Assembly (NCBI RefSeq): GCF_000733765.1
Contig: NZ_JPOG01000001.1
Coordinates: 186,001 to 250,000, forward strand
DNA: 64,000 nucleotides
Direction: 5' to 3'
Origin: Algiphilus aromaticivorans DG1253
Lineage (GTDB): Bacteria; Pseudomonadota; Gammaproteobacteria; Nevskiales; Nevskiaceae
Positions 9,396 to 17,954 of the stretch are shown one piece after another; position 1 is the first letter of the stretch, and the number at the start of each line of letters is the position of its first letter. The position numbers and the translations under genes were made by a program. The notes below the pieces were generated by a model, which saw only the letters and a list, made by a program, of their open reading frames with translations, made no database searches and had not been told where the DNA came from.

Positions 9396-9701
9396 GATCG
9401 GAAAGGCGAAGGCTGTACGTCAGGCAACCATCCTTCATGCCCATAGTCGGCGTCCCGACGCGGGCGCGGCTTCTCGCGACCAAGTGAATGCCACGGCGGG
9501 TGGGCGCCTTAGCGTTCCGGCCGCGTGGAGATGATGGAGTGGCCGGGCTCGGGCGGCGGCGAGGGCCTCTGGCGGTGGCGGCATGGTCTCAGTATGCCGC
9601 GAGGGTGGGGTTCAACGCCACGCCCGTACGCAGCAGAAACCGGCCAGCAGAGGGCATGATGAGACGCCTAGGGCGCCGCGCGCCCGCGCCGAGGAGAAGT
9701 C
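9396..9701. other. Intergenic region without a recognisable gene
   Basis: 306 bases between divergent genes. An open frame of about 160 codons runs through it into the DUF445 gene, but its product is arginine/proline-rich with no domain, as expected for chance frames in this GC-rich DNA. It must hold promoters for both flanking genes; no clear -35/-10 pair was found. Confidence 0.5.
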
Positions 9702-11054
9702 ATGACGCGGGATGTCACCGCCTGGGATCGCAGCTTTCGCCATGCGCTACTGCTGGCGACGGCCGTTTTCGCCGCGCTCGACTACTGGCTGGGTGCGCAA
9801 TACGGGTGGCCGCGCTCCGGCTTCGTGATCTGCGTGGCTGGTTGCGTCGGCTACTTCACCAATTATCTGGCCATCAAGATGCTGTTTCAGCCCAAGCGCG
9901 GGCGGGTGTTCGGTTGGCGCGGACTGGTACCCAAGAACCAGCCACAGATCGCGCGCAGCCTCGGTGAGAGTGTGCAGGAGCAGCTGCTGTCGCCGGACAT
10001 ACTGCTTGCCTATATCTCCGAGAAGCGGCTCATCGATGTGGGCACGCAGGGATTGGCTGATTGGGTGGACATCAATCTGCAGAAGCCGGAGGTCCGGCGC
10101 GAGATCGCGGCCCTGCTCGTGCGCCTGCTCAACGAGCGTGGCCCGGAGTTGCTGACCGCGACCTTCGATCTGGGTGAGGAAGCGGCCAAGGGTCTGGCGC
10201 GCAACCCGCAGGCCATCGAGACCTATTGGCAGCGCGTGCGCGCCGCCCTGAGCGCCTTCTCGGAGGACCCGGACAATCGCGAGATGGTCGCGCGCACGAT
10301 CCGCCAGCTGCTGCGCCAGCGGGTGCCAGAGGTCGCCGCCTGGGTGGACGACGCCATCGAGCGATACCTGCAGAGTCACCGCGGCGTGGGGCGGATCGGT
10401 ATGGGGCTGAAAAGCCTGCTATCCCTTGATGAAGCCGCCATCGAAAATATGCTGGTGCGCTTCAGCGAGGATAGCGGCCTGGCTGAGGAGGGCCTGCGCT
10501 TGCTCGATGCCATCATGGCCTCGGTGCAAGCCGATCTTGCTTCGGAGAAGAAGCAGGCGCAGCTGCAGCAAGAGCTCGAGAGCTGGATCGAGACCGTCAG
10601 CGGCCTATCGCGCGAGCATCTGCTGCCGGCGATGGTCGATCAGATCGGCGATTACCTGAACAGTGGCGAGAACTGGGCGCAGATCGAGAGCGCCTTGATT
10701 CGGCTGCTGCAATGGCTGAAGGCGCGCACCCTGACGCTGCTGGAGGCGCCCACCGGGCAGGATTACGTGCGCGCGGCCATCGAGCGGGCGGTGCAGCAGC
10801 TCAATGTCACCGAGTTGGTCGAGCAACAGGTGATGCAGCTGGATACCGACGAGCTGGAAAAGATGGTGCTGGACAATACTGGTGGCAATCTCACGATCAT
10901 CCAGGTGCTCGGTGGTTGCCTGGGGCTAGTGGCCGGCACGGTGCAGGTCCACTTGCTGTTCGCGGTGCCCATCGCCGTGGGCGTGGGCGCCGTGTGGGTG
11001 GCCTATCGCTTCAACGAGTACCGCCTGCGTCGGCAGGATGCTCGCGGCGCCTAG
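9702..11054 (+). CDS. DUF445 family membrane protein
   Basis: A 450-residue protein with two N-terminal hydrophobic segments containing GYFTNYLAIKMLFQP, which is the DUF445 (YheB/YjiN-type) signature, then a long helical, charged middle and a C-terminal hydrophobic hairpin. GAGGAGA lies before the ATG. DUF445 proteins are inner-membrane proteins of unclear role. The TAG stop (11052-11054) lies inside the target duplication of the downstream IS element, so the insertion left the reading frame intact. Confidence 0.85.
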   Translation: MTRDVTAWDRSFRHALLLATAVFAALDYWLGAQYGWPRSGFVICVAGCVGYFTNYLAIKMLFQPKRGRVFGWRGLVPKNQPQIARSLGESVQEQLLSPDILLAYISEKRLIDVGTQGLADWVDINLQKPEVRREIAALLVRLLNERGPELLTATFDLGEEAAKGLARNPQAIETYWQRVRAALSAFSEDPDNREMVARTIRQLLRQRVPEVAAWVDDAIERYLQSHRGVGRIGMGLKSLLSLDEAAIENMLVRFSEDSGLAEEGLRLLDAIMASVQADLASEKKQAQLQQELESWIETVSGLSREHLLPAMVDQIGDYLNSGENWAQIESALIRLLQWLKARTLTLLEAPTGQDYVRAAIERAVQQLNVTELVEQQVMQLDTDELEKMVLDNTGGNLTIIQVLGGCLGLVAGTVQVHLLFAVPIAVGVGAVWVAYRFNEYRLRRQDARGA

Positions 11055-11055
11055 A
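11050..11055. repeat. Left target site duplication of the IS481-like element
   Basis: CCTAGA directly abuts the TGTG left end and is repeated at 12085-12090 directly after the CACA right end. It contains the stop codon of the DUF445 gene. Confidence 0.88.
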
Positions 11056-12084
11056 TGTGATCTCTCAGTAGGTTGTTCATCCGGGGTTGTCTCCCCGAAG
11101 CTTCAGGTGCGACCCAATCCACTTGAGGGAGGCCCCGGATGAACAGCCATAAACATGCCCGTTTAACGGCCCATGGTCGAGCCCTTCTGGTTCGCCGGAT
11201 GCTGGAAGAAGGGCTTCGGGCGGAGGAAGCGGCCCAGGCGATGGGCGTCAGCGTGCGCACCGCCTACAAGTGGCGCCGCCGCTACATCGAAGAAGGTGAA
11301 GCCGGGTTGCGGGATCGCGGTTCGCGCCCAGCACACTGCCCGCATCAGACGGCACCGTCCCAGTGCGAGCGGATCATCACGCTGCGCCGCAAGCGGCGCA
11401 CCTACCGCGAGATCCATGAGTGCACCGGGGTCTCGATGGCGACGATTGGCCGCGTCCTGCAGCGTGCGGGGCTCAATCGGCTGTCCGTGCTGGATCCACC
11501 TCGGCCGATCCGGCGCTATACCTGCGATCGGCCTGGCCAGCTGCTGCACCTGGATGTGAAGAAGCTCGGGCGCTTCCATCGGCCGGGCCATCGTGTGACA
11601 GACAGCCGCCGCATGACCTCGCGCGGGGCGGGCTGGGATTACGTCCACGTCGCCGTCGATGACGCTTCCCGCCTGGCGTTGAGCACGGTGCATGCTGATG
11701 AGACCGGGCGCAGCGCGTGCCGGGCGCTGATCCAGGCCATCCGCTACTACCGGGGCTTCGGCATCACCATCGAGCGGGTCATGACGGACAACGGCGCCTG
11801 CTACAAGTCCCAATGCTTCGCCCGGCTGCTCCGCCGGCTGGGTATCCGCCACATCCGCACCAAGCCCTACACGCCGCGCACCAACGGCAAGGCCGAGCGC
11901 TTCATCCAAACAGCCCTGCGCGAATGGGCCTACGCCCGCAGCTACGACAACGCCGACCAGCGCACCGAGCATCTCCCCGCTTGGCTCCACCAGTACAACT
12001 GGCACCGACCACACGCCAGCCTGAACTACCAACCACCCGTCAGCGCACTCGGCTTATCCGTGAACAACCTGGTGGGTTTACACA
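11056..12084 (+). mobile_element. IS481-like insertion sequence, 1029 bp, complete
   Basis: The ends are imperfect inverted repeats that start with TGTG and share AGGTTGTTCA at positions 15-24 (17 of 24 match). A perfect 6-bp direct repeat CCTAGA flanks the element. One transposase gene fills it. Intact ends, duplication and transposase suggest a recent, potentially active insertion between the DUF445 gene and tag. Confidence 0.9.
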
Positions 12085-12089
12085 CCTAG
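11139..12089 (+). CDS. IS481-family DDE transposase
   Basis: A 316-residue transposase. The N-terminal helix-turn-helix (about residues 10-50, EEAAQAMGVSVRTAYKWRRR) is followed by a second DNA-binding helical region and an RNase-H-fold core. The DDE triad is visible as LHLDVKKL, MTDNGACY and NGKAERF. GAGGGAGG precedes the ATG. The last sense codon and the stop straddle the right end: the element contributes only the A of ACC, and CC plus TAG come from the duplicated target. Another insertion site would give a different C-terminus. Confidence 0.93.
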   Translation: MNSHKHARLTAHGRALLVRRMLEEGLRAEEAAQAMGVSVRTAYKWRRRYIEEGEAGLRDRGSRPAHCPHQTAPSQCERIITLRRKRRTYREIHECTGVSMATIGRVLQRAGLNRLSVLDPPRPIRRYTCDRPGQLLHLDVKKLGRFHRPGHRVTDSRRMTSRGAGWDYVHVAVDDASRLALSTVHADETGRSACRALIQAIRYYRGFGITIERVMTDNGACYKSQCFARLLRRLGIRHIRTKPYTPRTNGKAERFIQTALREWAYARSYDNADQRTEHLPAWLHQYNWHRPHASLNYQPPVSALGLSVNNLVGLHT

Positions 12090-12090
12090 A
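12085..12090. repeat. Right target site duplication of the IS481-like element
   Basis: CCTAGA matches 11050-11055 exactly. It supplies the TAG stop (12087-12089) of the transposase frame. Confidence 0.88.
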
Positions 12091-12128
12091 CGCCGGCTCG
12101 GTCAGCAGAAGCTGACGATGACGGAGGT

Positions 12129-12713
12129 TCAGGCCCCCGGCGCCCGGGTGATCTCGGCGTGCCGGAAGCAGCCCGTGAGATGGTCGTTCACCAGTCCCGT
12201 GGCCTGCAGATAGGCGTATACGATGGTGCTGCCCACGAAGCGGAAACCGCGCTGCTTGAGCGCTTTGCTGATCTGGTCGGACAGCGCCGTGCTGGCGGGC
12301 ACATCCTGCATGCGGCGCCAGTGGTTGACGATGGGCTCGCCGTCGACGAAATCCCAGAGGAAGGGGGCGAGGCCGCCGCACGCTTCGCGCAATGCCAGAT
12401 AGGCGCGAGCATTGCCGATGGCGGCGTCGATCTTGAGCCGGTTGCGCACGATGCCGGCGTCGTGGAGCAGCCGCGTGCGATCGGTCTCGTCGAAGCGCGC
12501 CATCGCTTCCGGGGCGAAGTTCGCGAAGGCGGCGCGGAAGTTGTCGCGCTTGGCGAGGATCGTGCGCCAGGACAGCCCGGCCTGCGCGCCTTCCAGGATC
12601 AGGAATTCGAAGAGCGTGGCTTCGTCATGCTTGGGCACGCCCCATTCGGCGTCGTGGTAGGCGCGTTCGATGTCGCTGTTCTCTGCCCAGTCGCAGCGCA
12701 GCGGCTCGCTCAT
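12129..12713 (-). CDS. tag: DNA-3-methyladenine glycosylase I
   Basis: Tag removes 3-methyladenine from alkylated DNA as the first step of base excision repair. The 194 residues are close to the E. coli length. The zinc-snap ligands are all present: Cys7 (RCDWAE), His20 (YHDAEWG), and the C-terminal NDHLTGC pair. The family block AGLSWRTILAKRDNFR is clear. The ATG overlaps the pyrC stop as ATGA, so the two genes are translationally coupled. The IS481-like element ends 38 bases beyond its stop. Confidence 0.95.
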   Translation of the reverse strand: MSEPLRCDWAENSDIERAYHDAEWGVPKHDEATLFEFLILEGAQAGLSWRTILAKRDNFRAAFANFAPEAMARFDETDRTRLLHDAGIVRNRLKIDAAIGNARAYLALREACGGLAPFLWDFVDGEPIVNHWRRMQDVPASTALSDQISKALKQRGFRFVGSTIVYAYLQATGLVNDHLTGCFRHAEITRAPGA

Positions 12714-14044
12714 GGCCGCGCGAACTGCAGACGCTGGCCGACCGGGCGATCGGATACCGTCCGGCCATCCCAGACCGGCACGCCGTTGACGTAGGTGGTG
12801 TCGACATGGTGCCGAAAGCTGGTGCCCTCGAAGGGTGACCAGGCGCACTTGTAGAGCAGGCTCTCCGGCGTGACGTCGGTGTGATGCTCGGGGTTGATCA
12901 GCACCAGGTCGGCGAACTGGCCCTCGGCGATGCGGCCGCGATCGACGACGCCGAAGCGTTCGGCCGGGGCGTGGCTCATGCGCTCGACGGCGGTGGGTAG
13001 GTCGAAGACGCCGTCGCGCACCAGCTCCAGCACGACGAGCATGGCGTGCTGCACCAGCGGCAGGCCGGCCGCCGCGCGCTTGTAGGCGTGGTTCTTCTCT
13101 TCCAGCGTGTGCGGGGCGTGGTCGGTGGCGATGATATTGAGCCGGCCGTCGGCCACCGCCGCGCGCAGTGCGGCGCGATCCTCGGCTTTTTTTATAGCCG
13201 GATTGCACTTGATGCGCGCGCCCAACGCCTCGTAGTCGGCGTCGGAGAACCAGAGGTGATGCACGCAGGCCTCGGCGGTGATCTGCTTGCCGGTGACCGG
13301 ACCGGGTTCGAAGAAATCCAGCTCGCGCGCGGTCGTCATGTGCAGCACGTGCAGGCGACTGCCGTGCTTGCGCGCCAGGCCCACGGCCAGTTCGGTGGAC
13401 TTGTAGCAGGCCTCGGCCGATCGGATCAGCGGGTGCGCGGACATCGGGATGTCCTCACCAAAGCGCTTGGTGAAGTGTTCCTCGTGGGCGACGATGGTGG
13501 GCGTGTCTTCGCAGTGCGTGGCGATGATGCCCTCGAAGCTGCCGAAGATGGCGTCCAGGGTGTCCGGATCGTCAACCAGCATGTTGCCGGTGGAGGCCCC
13601 CATGAAGATCTTCAGCCCGCAGGCCTCGCCGGGCGGCAGCGCGCGGATTTCCTCCAGGTTGTCGTTGGCGGCGCCGAAGTAGAAGGCGTAGTTGCCGTGG
13701 GCACGGCCCTCGGCCAGGCCGTACTTCTCGCGCAGGCGCTCGCGGGTCACGGTGTTGGGCAGGGTGTTGGGCATCTCCATGAAGCTGGTGATGCCGCCGG
13801 CTACGGCCGCGGCGGATTCGGTGGCGAGATTGCCCTTGTGCGTCAGCCCCGGATCGCGGAAGTGCACCTGGTCGTCGATCATTCCGGGCAGCAGCCAGCG
13901 ACCCTTCGCATCGACGACCCGGTTCACGTCATCGGCAGAAATCTGGCTGTCGACGCGCGCGATGCGCTCGCCGTCGATGAGCACGTCGCCCTCCCGAATC
14001 CGGCCGTCCGTGACGACGCGGGCGTTGCTGATCAGCGTTTTCAT
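12710..14044 (-). CDS. pyrC: Dihydroorotase
   Basis: Dihydroorotase interconverts carbamoyl-aspartate and dihydroorotate in pyrimidine synthesis. At 444 residues this is the longer class I, amidohydrolase-type enzyme. DDQVHFRDPG holds the first metal histidines, KIFMGASTGNM lies in the carboxylated-lysine region, THCED and HVLHMTT give further ligands, and IIATDHAPHT holds the catalytic aspartate. The codons at 13187-13195 contain a run of seven A on the coding strand, unusual in this GC-rich gene. The next gene, tag, overlaps by 4 bases. Confidence 0.93.
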   Translation of the reverse strand: MKTLISNARVVTDGRIREGDVLIDGERIARVDSQISADDVNRVVDAKGRWLLPGMIDDQVHFRDPGLTHKGNLATESAAAVAGGITSFMEMPNTLPNTVTRERLREKYGLAEGRAHGNYAFYFGAANDNLEEIRALPPGEACGLKIFMGASTGNMLVDDPDTLDAIFGSFEGIIATHCEDTPTIVAHEEHFTKRFGEDIPMSAHPLIRSAEACYKSTELAVGLARKHGSRLHVLHMTTARELDFFEPGPVTGKQITAEACVHHLWFSDADYEALGARIKCNPAIKKAEDRAALRAAVADGRLNIIATDHAPHTLEEKNHAYKRAAAGLPLVQHAMLVVLELVRDGVFDLPTAVERMSHAPAERFGVVDRGRIAEGQFADLVLINPEHHTDVTPESLLYKCAWSPFEGTSFRHHVDTTYVNGVPVWDGRTVSDRPVGQRLQFARP

Positions 14045-14096
14045 CCAGGCGCTCGTCGCTGGGCTGGGGCAGCCATCATAGCGAGAGCAGGCGGCC

Positions 14097-14687
14097 TCAG
14101 GGCGCGAGCCACATCCCGCGCCAGCCTTCGCTTTGCTGCCAGCGTGCGCGCCGATGGCCCTCGGCAGCCAGGTGCAGCCATTCCAGGCGTTCGGCCTGCA
14201 GCAGCAACGCGCGGAACTGTGTGCGGCCGGGGTCCGGCGCGTCCGTCTCAGGCTCGGGATGCCGGTAGCCGTCCGGCGTCGCGATCACGCTACCCGGCCC
14301 CGGTTCGATGCGGTAGCAGGTGCGGCTCATCGGCTGCGCGGCCTGCCAGGCGGCTTCGGCCGTGGCGTCGTCGCCGTGCAGGCTGATGCGGCCGCGGACA
14401 CGCAGCTGCAGCTTGCTGCGGGTGTCGTAGACCAGCAGTGCGGCGCGATTATCGGCGGCGAGCTGTGCGCACTTGGCGGAGCGCGTATCCGTGTGCATGC
14501 GCAAAGTCGTCGCATCGGCGTCGGCTGCGCGCAGAATCACCGCGCGCAGATCGGGCGCGCCCTCGGTATCCACGCTGGCGAGCTGGGCGAGATGGAAGCC
14601 GTGGTGCCGGTCCGCGCAGCCGCGCGCGAGTTCCTGCCAGGCGTGCTGCCAGGCGGCGTCGAGATCGTTGTAGTAAGCGCTTGGCAC
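14097..14687 (-). CDS. Pyridoxamine 5'-phosphate oxidase-like FMN-binding protein
   Basis: A 196-residue split-barrel flavin-binding protein. The N-terminal half shows the pattern of the PNPOx-like family: RAVILR, then HTDTRSAKCAQL where PdxH has its FMN phosphate-binding residues, then RVRGRISLHG. The C-terminus (ERLEWLHL...RARW) resembles the PdxH dimerisation region. It is more like the Alr4036/'pyridoxamine 5'-phosphate oxidase family' group than true PdxH, so a role in vitamin B6 synthesis is not assured. Confidence 0.72.
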   Translation of the reverse strand: MPSAYYNDLDAAWQHAWQELARGCADRHHGFHLAQLASVDTEGAPDLRAVILRAADADATTLRMHTDTRSAKCAQLAADNRAALLVYDTRSKLQLRVRGRISLHGDDATAEAAWQAAQPMSRTCYRIEPGPGSVIATPDGYRHPEPETDAPDPGRTQFRALLLQAERLEWLHLAAEGHRRARWQQSEGWRGMWLAP

Positions 14688-14770
14688 GAAGGGCTAGAGG
14701 CGGGTGGTCGTTGACTGCTTACACATTCTGCCCCGCCCCGAGAAGCGCCCGGGCTGTGTGCGGCCCCGGC

Positions 14771-15421
14771 TCAGTCCGTCCCTGCGGGCAGGAAGCGGAT
14801 GGCGCCGTACCAGGCTTCGGCGGTCTGCCCGGCGTTGTCGCAGTCGGTCATGATGGCCACCACGTTGATGCTGTCCAGCTCGCGGTCGTGGAAGCGCTGG
14901 AAGTCCTCGCGCAGATTGCGGCGCTGGCTGTGCCAGCCCTTGTCTTCCGGCACGCCCGAGGCCACGGCCAGCATGTGCGCGCGGTCGGTGAAGGGGTTGG
15001 CCCAGTCGCTGCCCTCGGGCTGGGTATTGGCCCAGACGTAGTTGATGGCGCGCGTGCGCCAGCGCAGTACGCTGTGGCGGTCGACGACGTAGATCCGCGC
15101 CGGATAGTCGTCGCCTTCCTTGCTGTGCGGGTCGAGTCCTTCGTAGACGGCGTCGACGCGCCAGCGCCATTCCATGATCGGCGTTTCGTCCAGGTCGATT
15201 TTCTTTTGCAGCACGTGGCCGGAACCGGTGCTGTCATTGCAGCGTGCGTGCACGGCGTGTTCACCGTCGCGCTCGGCACGGGTGTATTCGGTTTCGCCGT
15301 TGAAGCTGTGCGTCTGCCAGTCAAGGATGTCCGCTGGAGCGAAGTGCAGGCTCTGGGCGGCAGCCGCAGCGCCGGGCAGCATCAGAACGAGCAGCAGCTG
15401 CGGGGCGATTCCTTTGAGCAT
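14771..15421 (-). CDS. Secreted DUF3047 protein
   Basis: A 216-residue protein with a signal peptide (MLKGIAPQLL...AAAA) followed by a DUF3047 domain with the blocks MEWRWRVD, DDYPARIYVV and INYVWAN. The domain family is of unknown function and is mostly periplasmic in proteobacteria. The ATG at 15421 is preferred because the signal peptide starts there and GAGGTG lies upstream. Confidence 0.78.
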   Translation of the reverse strand: MLKGIAPQLLLVLMLPGAAAAAQSLHFAPADILDWQTHSFNGETEYTRAERDGEHAVHARCNDSTGSGHVLQKKIDLDETPIMEWRWRVDAVYEGLDPHSKEGDDYPARIYVVDRHSVLRWRTRAINYVWANTQPEGSDWANPFTDRAHMLAVASGVPEDKGWHSQRRNLREDFQRFHDRELDSINVVAIMTDCDNAGQTAEAWYGAIRFLPAGTD

Positions 15422-15470
15422 GCGCGGTAGCACCTCGATAAAGCGGAGTGGTACCGCTCCCAGCCTACGC

Positions 15471-15953
15471 CTAGTCGCGCAGATTCTCGAACTGCAGAGG
15501 CAGATCGGCATCGGTCTTGCGCAGCAATGCCATGGCGGCCTGCAGGTCGTCGCGCTTCTTGCCCGTGACGCGTAGCTTTTCGCCGTTGATCTGGGCGTCG
15601 ACCTTGAGCTTGGCGTCCTTCAACGCCTTGATCAGCTGCTTGGCCTCGGTCTTCTCGATGCCCTGCTTCATCGCCACCGCCTGCCGCGCGCGGCCCAGGC
15701 TGATTTCCGGCTCCTTCTCGTCGATGGCCTTCAGGTCGATCTTCCGGGCGGCGAGCTTGCCGCGCAGGATGTCCATCATCTGCTTGAGCTGGAAATCGCT
15801 GGGGGCTTCCAGGTTGATGATCGAGTCTTCCAGCGAGAAGCTGGCCTCGACGCCTCGGAAATCGAAGCGGTTCTCCAGCTCACGGCTGGCCTGGTCGACG
15901 GCATTCGTGAGCTCGTGCTTGTCGACTTCGGAGACGACATCGAAGGAGGGCAT
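15471..15953 (-). CDS. yajQ: YajQ family nucleotide-binding protein
   Basis: A 160-residue protein with the family start MPSFDVVSEVDKHELTNAVD and the two-domain pattern of YajQ, including the KRDDLQ block near the C-terminus. Xanthomonas and Pseudomonas homologues bind cyclic di-GMP and affect transcription of virulence genes; older work describes nucleotide and tRNA binding. The ATG at 15953 gives the standard length; an in-frame upstream extension of 30 codons does not resemble the family. Confidence 0.92.
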   Translation of the reverse strand: MPSFDVVSEVDKHELTNAVDQASRELENRFDFRGVEASFSLEDSIINLEAPSDFQLKQMMDILRGKLAARKIDLKAIDEKEPEISLGRARQAVAMKQGIEKTEAKQLIKALKDAKLKVDAQINGEKLRVTGKKRDDLQAAMALLRKTDADLPLQFENLRD

Positions 15954-16115
15954 GGCGGTTGCGGATTCAGGGTGGGCGCACAGCGTACTGCGCGCGCCGT
16001 GCCGGCGGTAGTCACCGCCGGAGCGGCTTCTGCCGTGACACACATGTCCGCGCGAACGGTGGCCAGCGCGCGGCGAGGACGCGCGGTCGTCTTGATCGCG
16101 GGGGATAGCCTTCGT

Positions 16116-16811
16116 CTAGGGCAGTGGCGTGCGTGTGGCGCACCAGACGCTGACTCTCGTCGCCCCGGCCTTGCGCAGTGTTGCCACCAGTGCGCGGGCG
16201 CTGGCGCCGGTCGTCATGACATCGTCGATCACTGCCACGTGCCTGCCGGCCAGCCGCGCGCCGTCGGCGCGGAAGGCGTCGCGCAGATTGCGCCGGCGTT
16301 CGCCGGCATTCAGGTGCGTCTGGTCGGCGGTTTCCCGCCAGCGCCACGCCAGCGTCGAGGCCATTGGCACCGCCAGCGCCCGCCCCATCCAGCGCGCGAT
16401 CTCCTGCGCCTGGTTGTAGCCGCGCTCACGCAGCCGCTTCGGATGCAGCGGCATGGGCAGGATCAGCTCGGGCAGCGGAACGCCTTCGTTGCGGATGGCC
16501 TGGGCGAGCAGTCGCCCCATGCGCCGCCCGGCAGCCAGCTCGGCTTCGTACTTCAGCGCGTGCACCCATCGGTCCGCTGGCGGTGCATAACGCAGCGGAC
16601 AGAGCACGGAATCCGCCACCGGTCCCAGCGCCCGGCACTGCTGGCAACTCGACGTCGGACTGGCCAGCGGCAGCGCGCAGCGCGGGCAGGCCGGCGCATT
16701 CCAGGGCAGGGCGTCGATGCAGGGCGCGCACAGGCCGGCCTCGAAGGCCGGCGCGTGGCACAGCGCGCAGCGCTCGCCGCCCAGCGCCCAGTCGAGCACG
16801 CTGTCAACCAT
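16116..16811 (-). CDS. ComF family phosphoribosyltransferase-like protein
   Basis: A 231-residue ComF/GntX-type protein. A four-cysteine zinc-ribbon pair lies at the N-terminus (CALCHAP...[12 protein letters not shown]...CQQC). The C-terminal PRTase domain shows [15 protein letters not shown] and the PRPP loop [11 protein letters not shown]. Homologues take part in DNA uptake or use of DNA as nutrient. It is transcribed away from bioB, as in many gammaproteobacteria, and its start codon (16809-16811) lies inside the BirA-type operator. AGGTG precedes this ATG. Confidence 0.88.
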   Translation of the reverse strand: MVDSVLDWALGGERCALCHAPAFEAGLCAPCIDALPWNAPACPRCALPLASPTSSCQQCRALGPVADSVLCPLRYAPPADRWVHALKYEAELAAGRRMGRLLAQAIRNEGVPLPELILPMPLHPKRLRERGYNQAQEIARWMGRALAVPMASTLAWRWRETADQTHLNAGERRRNLRDAFRADGARLAGRHVAVIDDVMTTGASARALVATLRKAGATRVSVWCATRTPLP

Positions 16812-16833
16812 ACCCGCACCTGGAGGTTGACAG
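16801..16833. promoter_or_regulatory. BirA-type biotin operator
   Basis: CTGTCAACC and GGTTGACAG are perfect inverted 9-mers separated by 15 bases, matching the known BirA operator layout (TTGTAAACC, 15-16 bases, GGTTTACAA). It overlaps the -35 element of the likely bioB promoter and the comF start codon, so the biotin-bound BirA repressor should block bioBFD and may also affect comF. Confidence 0.88.
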
Positions 16834-16855
16834 GCCCACGTGGTCGCCCGACACT
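16827..16855 (+). promoter_or_regulatory. Probable bioBFD promoter
   Basis: A perfect TTGACA -35 (16827-16832) lies inside the right half of the BirA operator. GACACT (16850-16855) follows at 17 bases as a weak -10. Confidence 0.6.
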
Positions 16856-16927
16856 CCGCGCCAGCAGCGGCGCCTTCGGCGCGCGCCCCGGACACAGCGC
16901 TTCGCGCGATCAGCAGGAGACAGAATC

Positions 16928-17950
16928 ATGCAGCCAGGCCCTATCCGTCATGACTGGAGCCGAGACGAGATCGTCGCGCTCTTCGAGCGTCCTTTCAACG
17001 ACCTGCTCTTCATGGCGCAGACCGCCCATCGTGCCCACTTCGATGCCAACAGCGTGCAGCTGTCGACGCTGTTGTCGATCAAGACCGGTGCCTGCCCCGA
17101 GGACTGCAAGTACTGCCCGCAGTCCATCCGCTACGACACCGGCCTGGAGCGCGAGGCGCTGATGGAGGTCGAGGATGTTCTCGCCGCAGCCAGGGCCGCC
17201 AAGGATGACGGCGCCACCCGCTTCTGCATGGGCGCGGCCTGGCGCTCGCCCAAGGACCGCGACATCCCCAAGCTGCAGGCCATGATTCAGGGTGTGCGCG
17301 AGCTGGGCCTGGAAAGCTGCCTGACCGCGGGCATGCTCAGCGACAAGCAGGCCAGTGCCCTGGCCGACAGCGGCCTCGACTACTACAACCACAACCTCGA
17401 TTCCTCGCCCGAGTTCTACGGCGAAGTCATCACGACCCGCACCTACGAGGACCGGCTGGAGACGCTGGCGGCCGTGCGCGAGGCCGGCATGAAGGTCTGC
17501 TGCGGCGGCATCGTCGGCATGGGCGAGACGCGCTCGGATCGCGCCGGCCTGCTCGAGGAGCTGGCCAAGCTGCAGCCGCACCCGGAGTCGGTGCCGATCA
17601 ACAACCTGGTGCAGGTGCCGGGCACGCCGGTGGACGGCCTGCCGCCCATCGACCCGCTGGAATTCGTGCGCACTATCGCCGTCGCGCGCATCGTCATGCC
17701 GGCCTCGATGGTGCGGCTGTCGGCCGGTCGCGAGGAGATGAGCGACGAGCTGCAGGCGCTGTGCTTTGCCGCCGGCGCCAACTCGGTCTTCTACGGCGAG
17801 CGGCTGCTGACCACCGAGAATCCGCAGAACGCTCACGACCGCGAGCTCTTCGCACGGCTCGGCATCACGCCGGAGGCGGGCGAGCCGGGTGCCGTGCACG
17901 CCGGTCACGCGGCGCAGCAGCCCAGCGCTGCCGAGACAGCTGCGGCCTGA
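16928..17950 (+). CDS. bioB: Biotin synthase
   Basis: BioB is the radical-SAM enzyme that inserts sulfur into dethiobiotin. The radical-SAM cluster motif is Cys56-Cys60-Cys63 in [13 protein letters not shown], and the blocks [22 protein letters not shown] and SAGREEM are intact. At 340 residues it is full length. AGGAGA sits 7 bases before the ATG; an upstream in-frame extension is arginine/alanine-rich and not homologous. bioF starts 4 bases after its stop. Confidence 0.97.
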   Translation: MQPGPIRHDWSRDEIVALFERPFNDLLFMAQTAHRAHFDANSVQLSTLLSIKTGACPEDCKYCPQSIRYDTGLEREALMEVEDVLAAARAAKDDGATRFCMGAAWRSPKDRDIPKLQAMIQGVRELGLESCLTAGMLSDKQASALADSGLDYYNHNLDSSPEFYGEVITTRTYEDRLETLAAVREAGMKVCCGGIVGMGETRSDRAGLLEELAKLQPHPESVPINNLVQVPGTPVDGLPPIDPLEFVRTIAVARIVMPASMVRLSAGREEMSDELQALCFAAGANSVFYGERLLTTENPQNAHDRELFARLGITPEAGEPGAVHAGHAAQQPSAAETAAA

Positions 17951-17954
17951 GGCA

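Noticed and set aside
9488-9967. A 159-codon frame before the DUF445 gene
   Set aside because: It overlaps the start of the DUF445 gene in another frame and lacks any family pattern.
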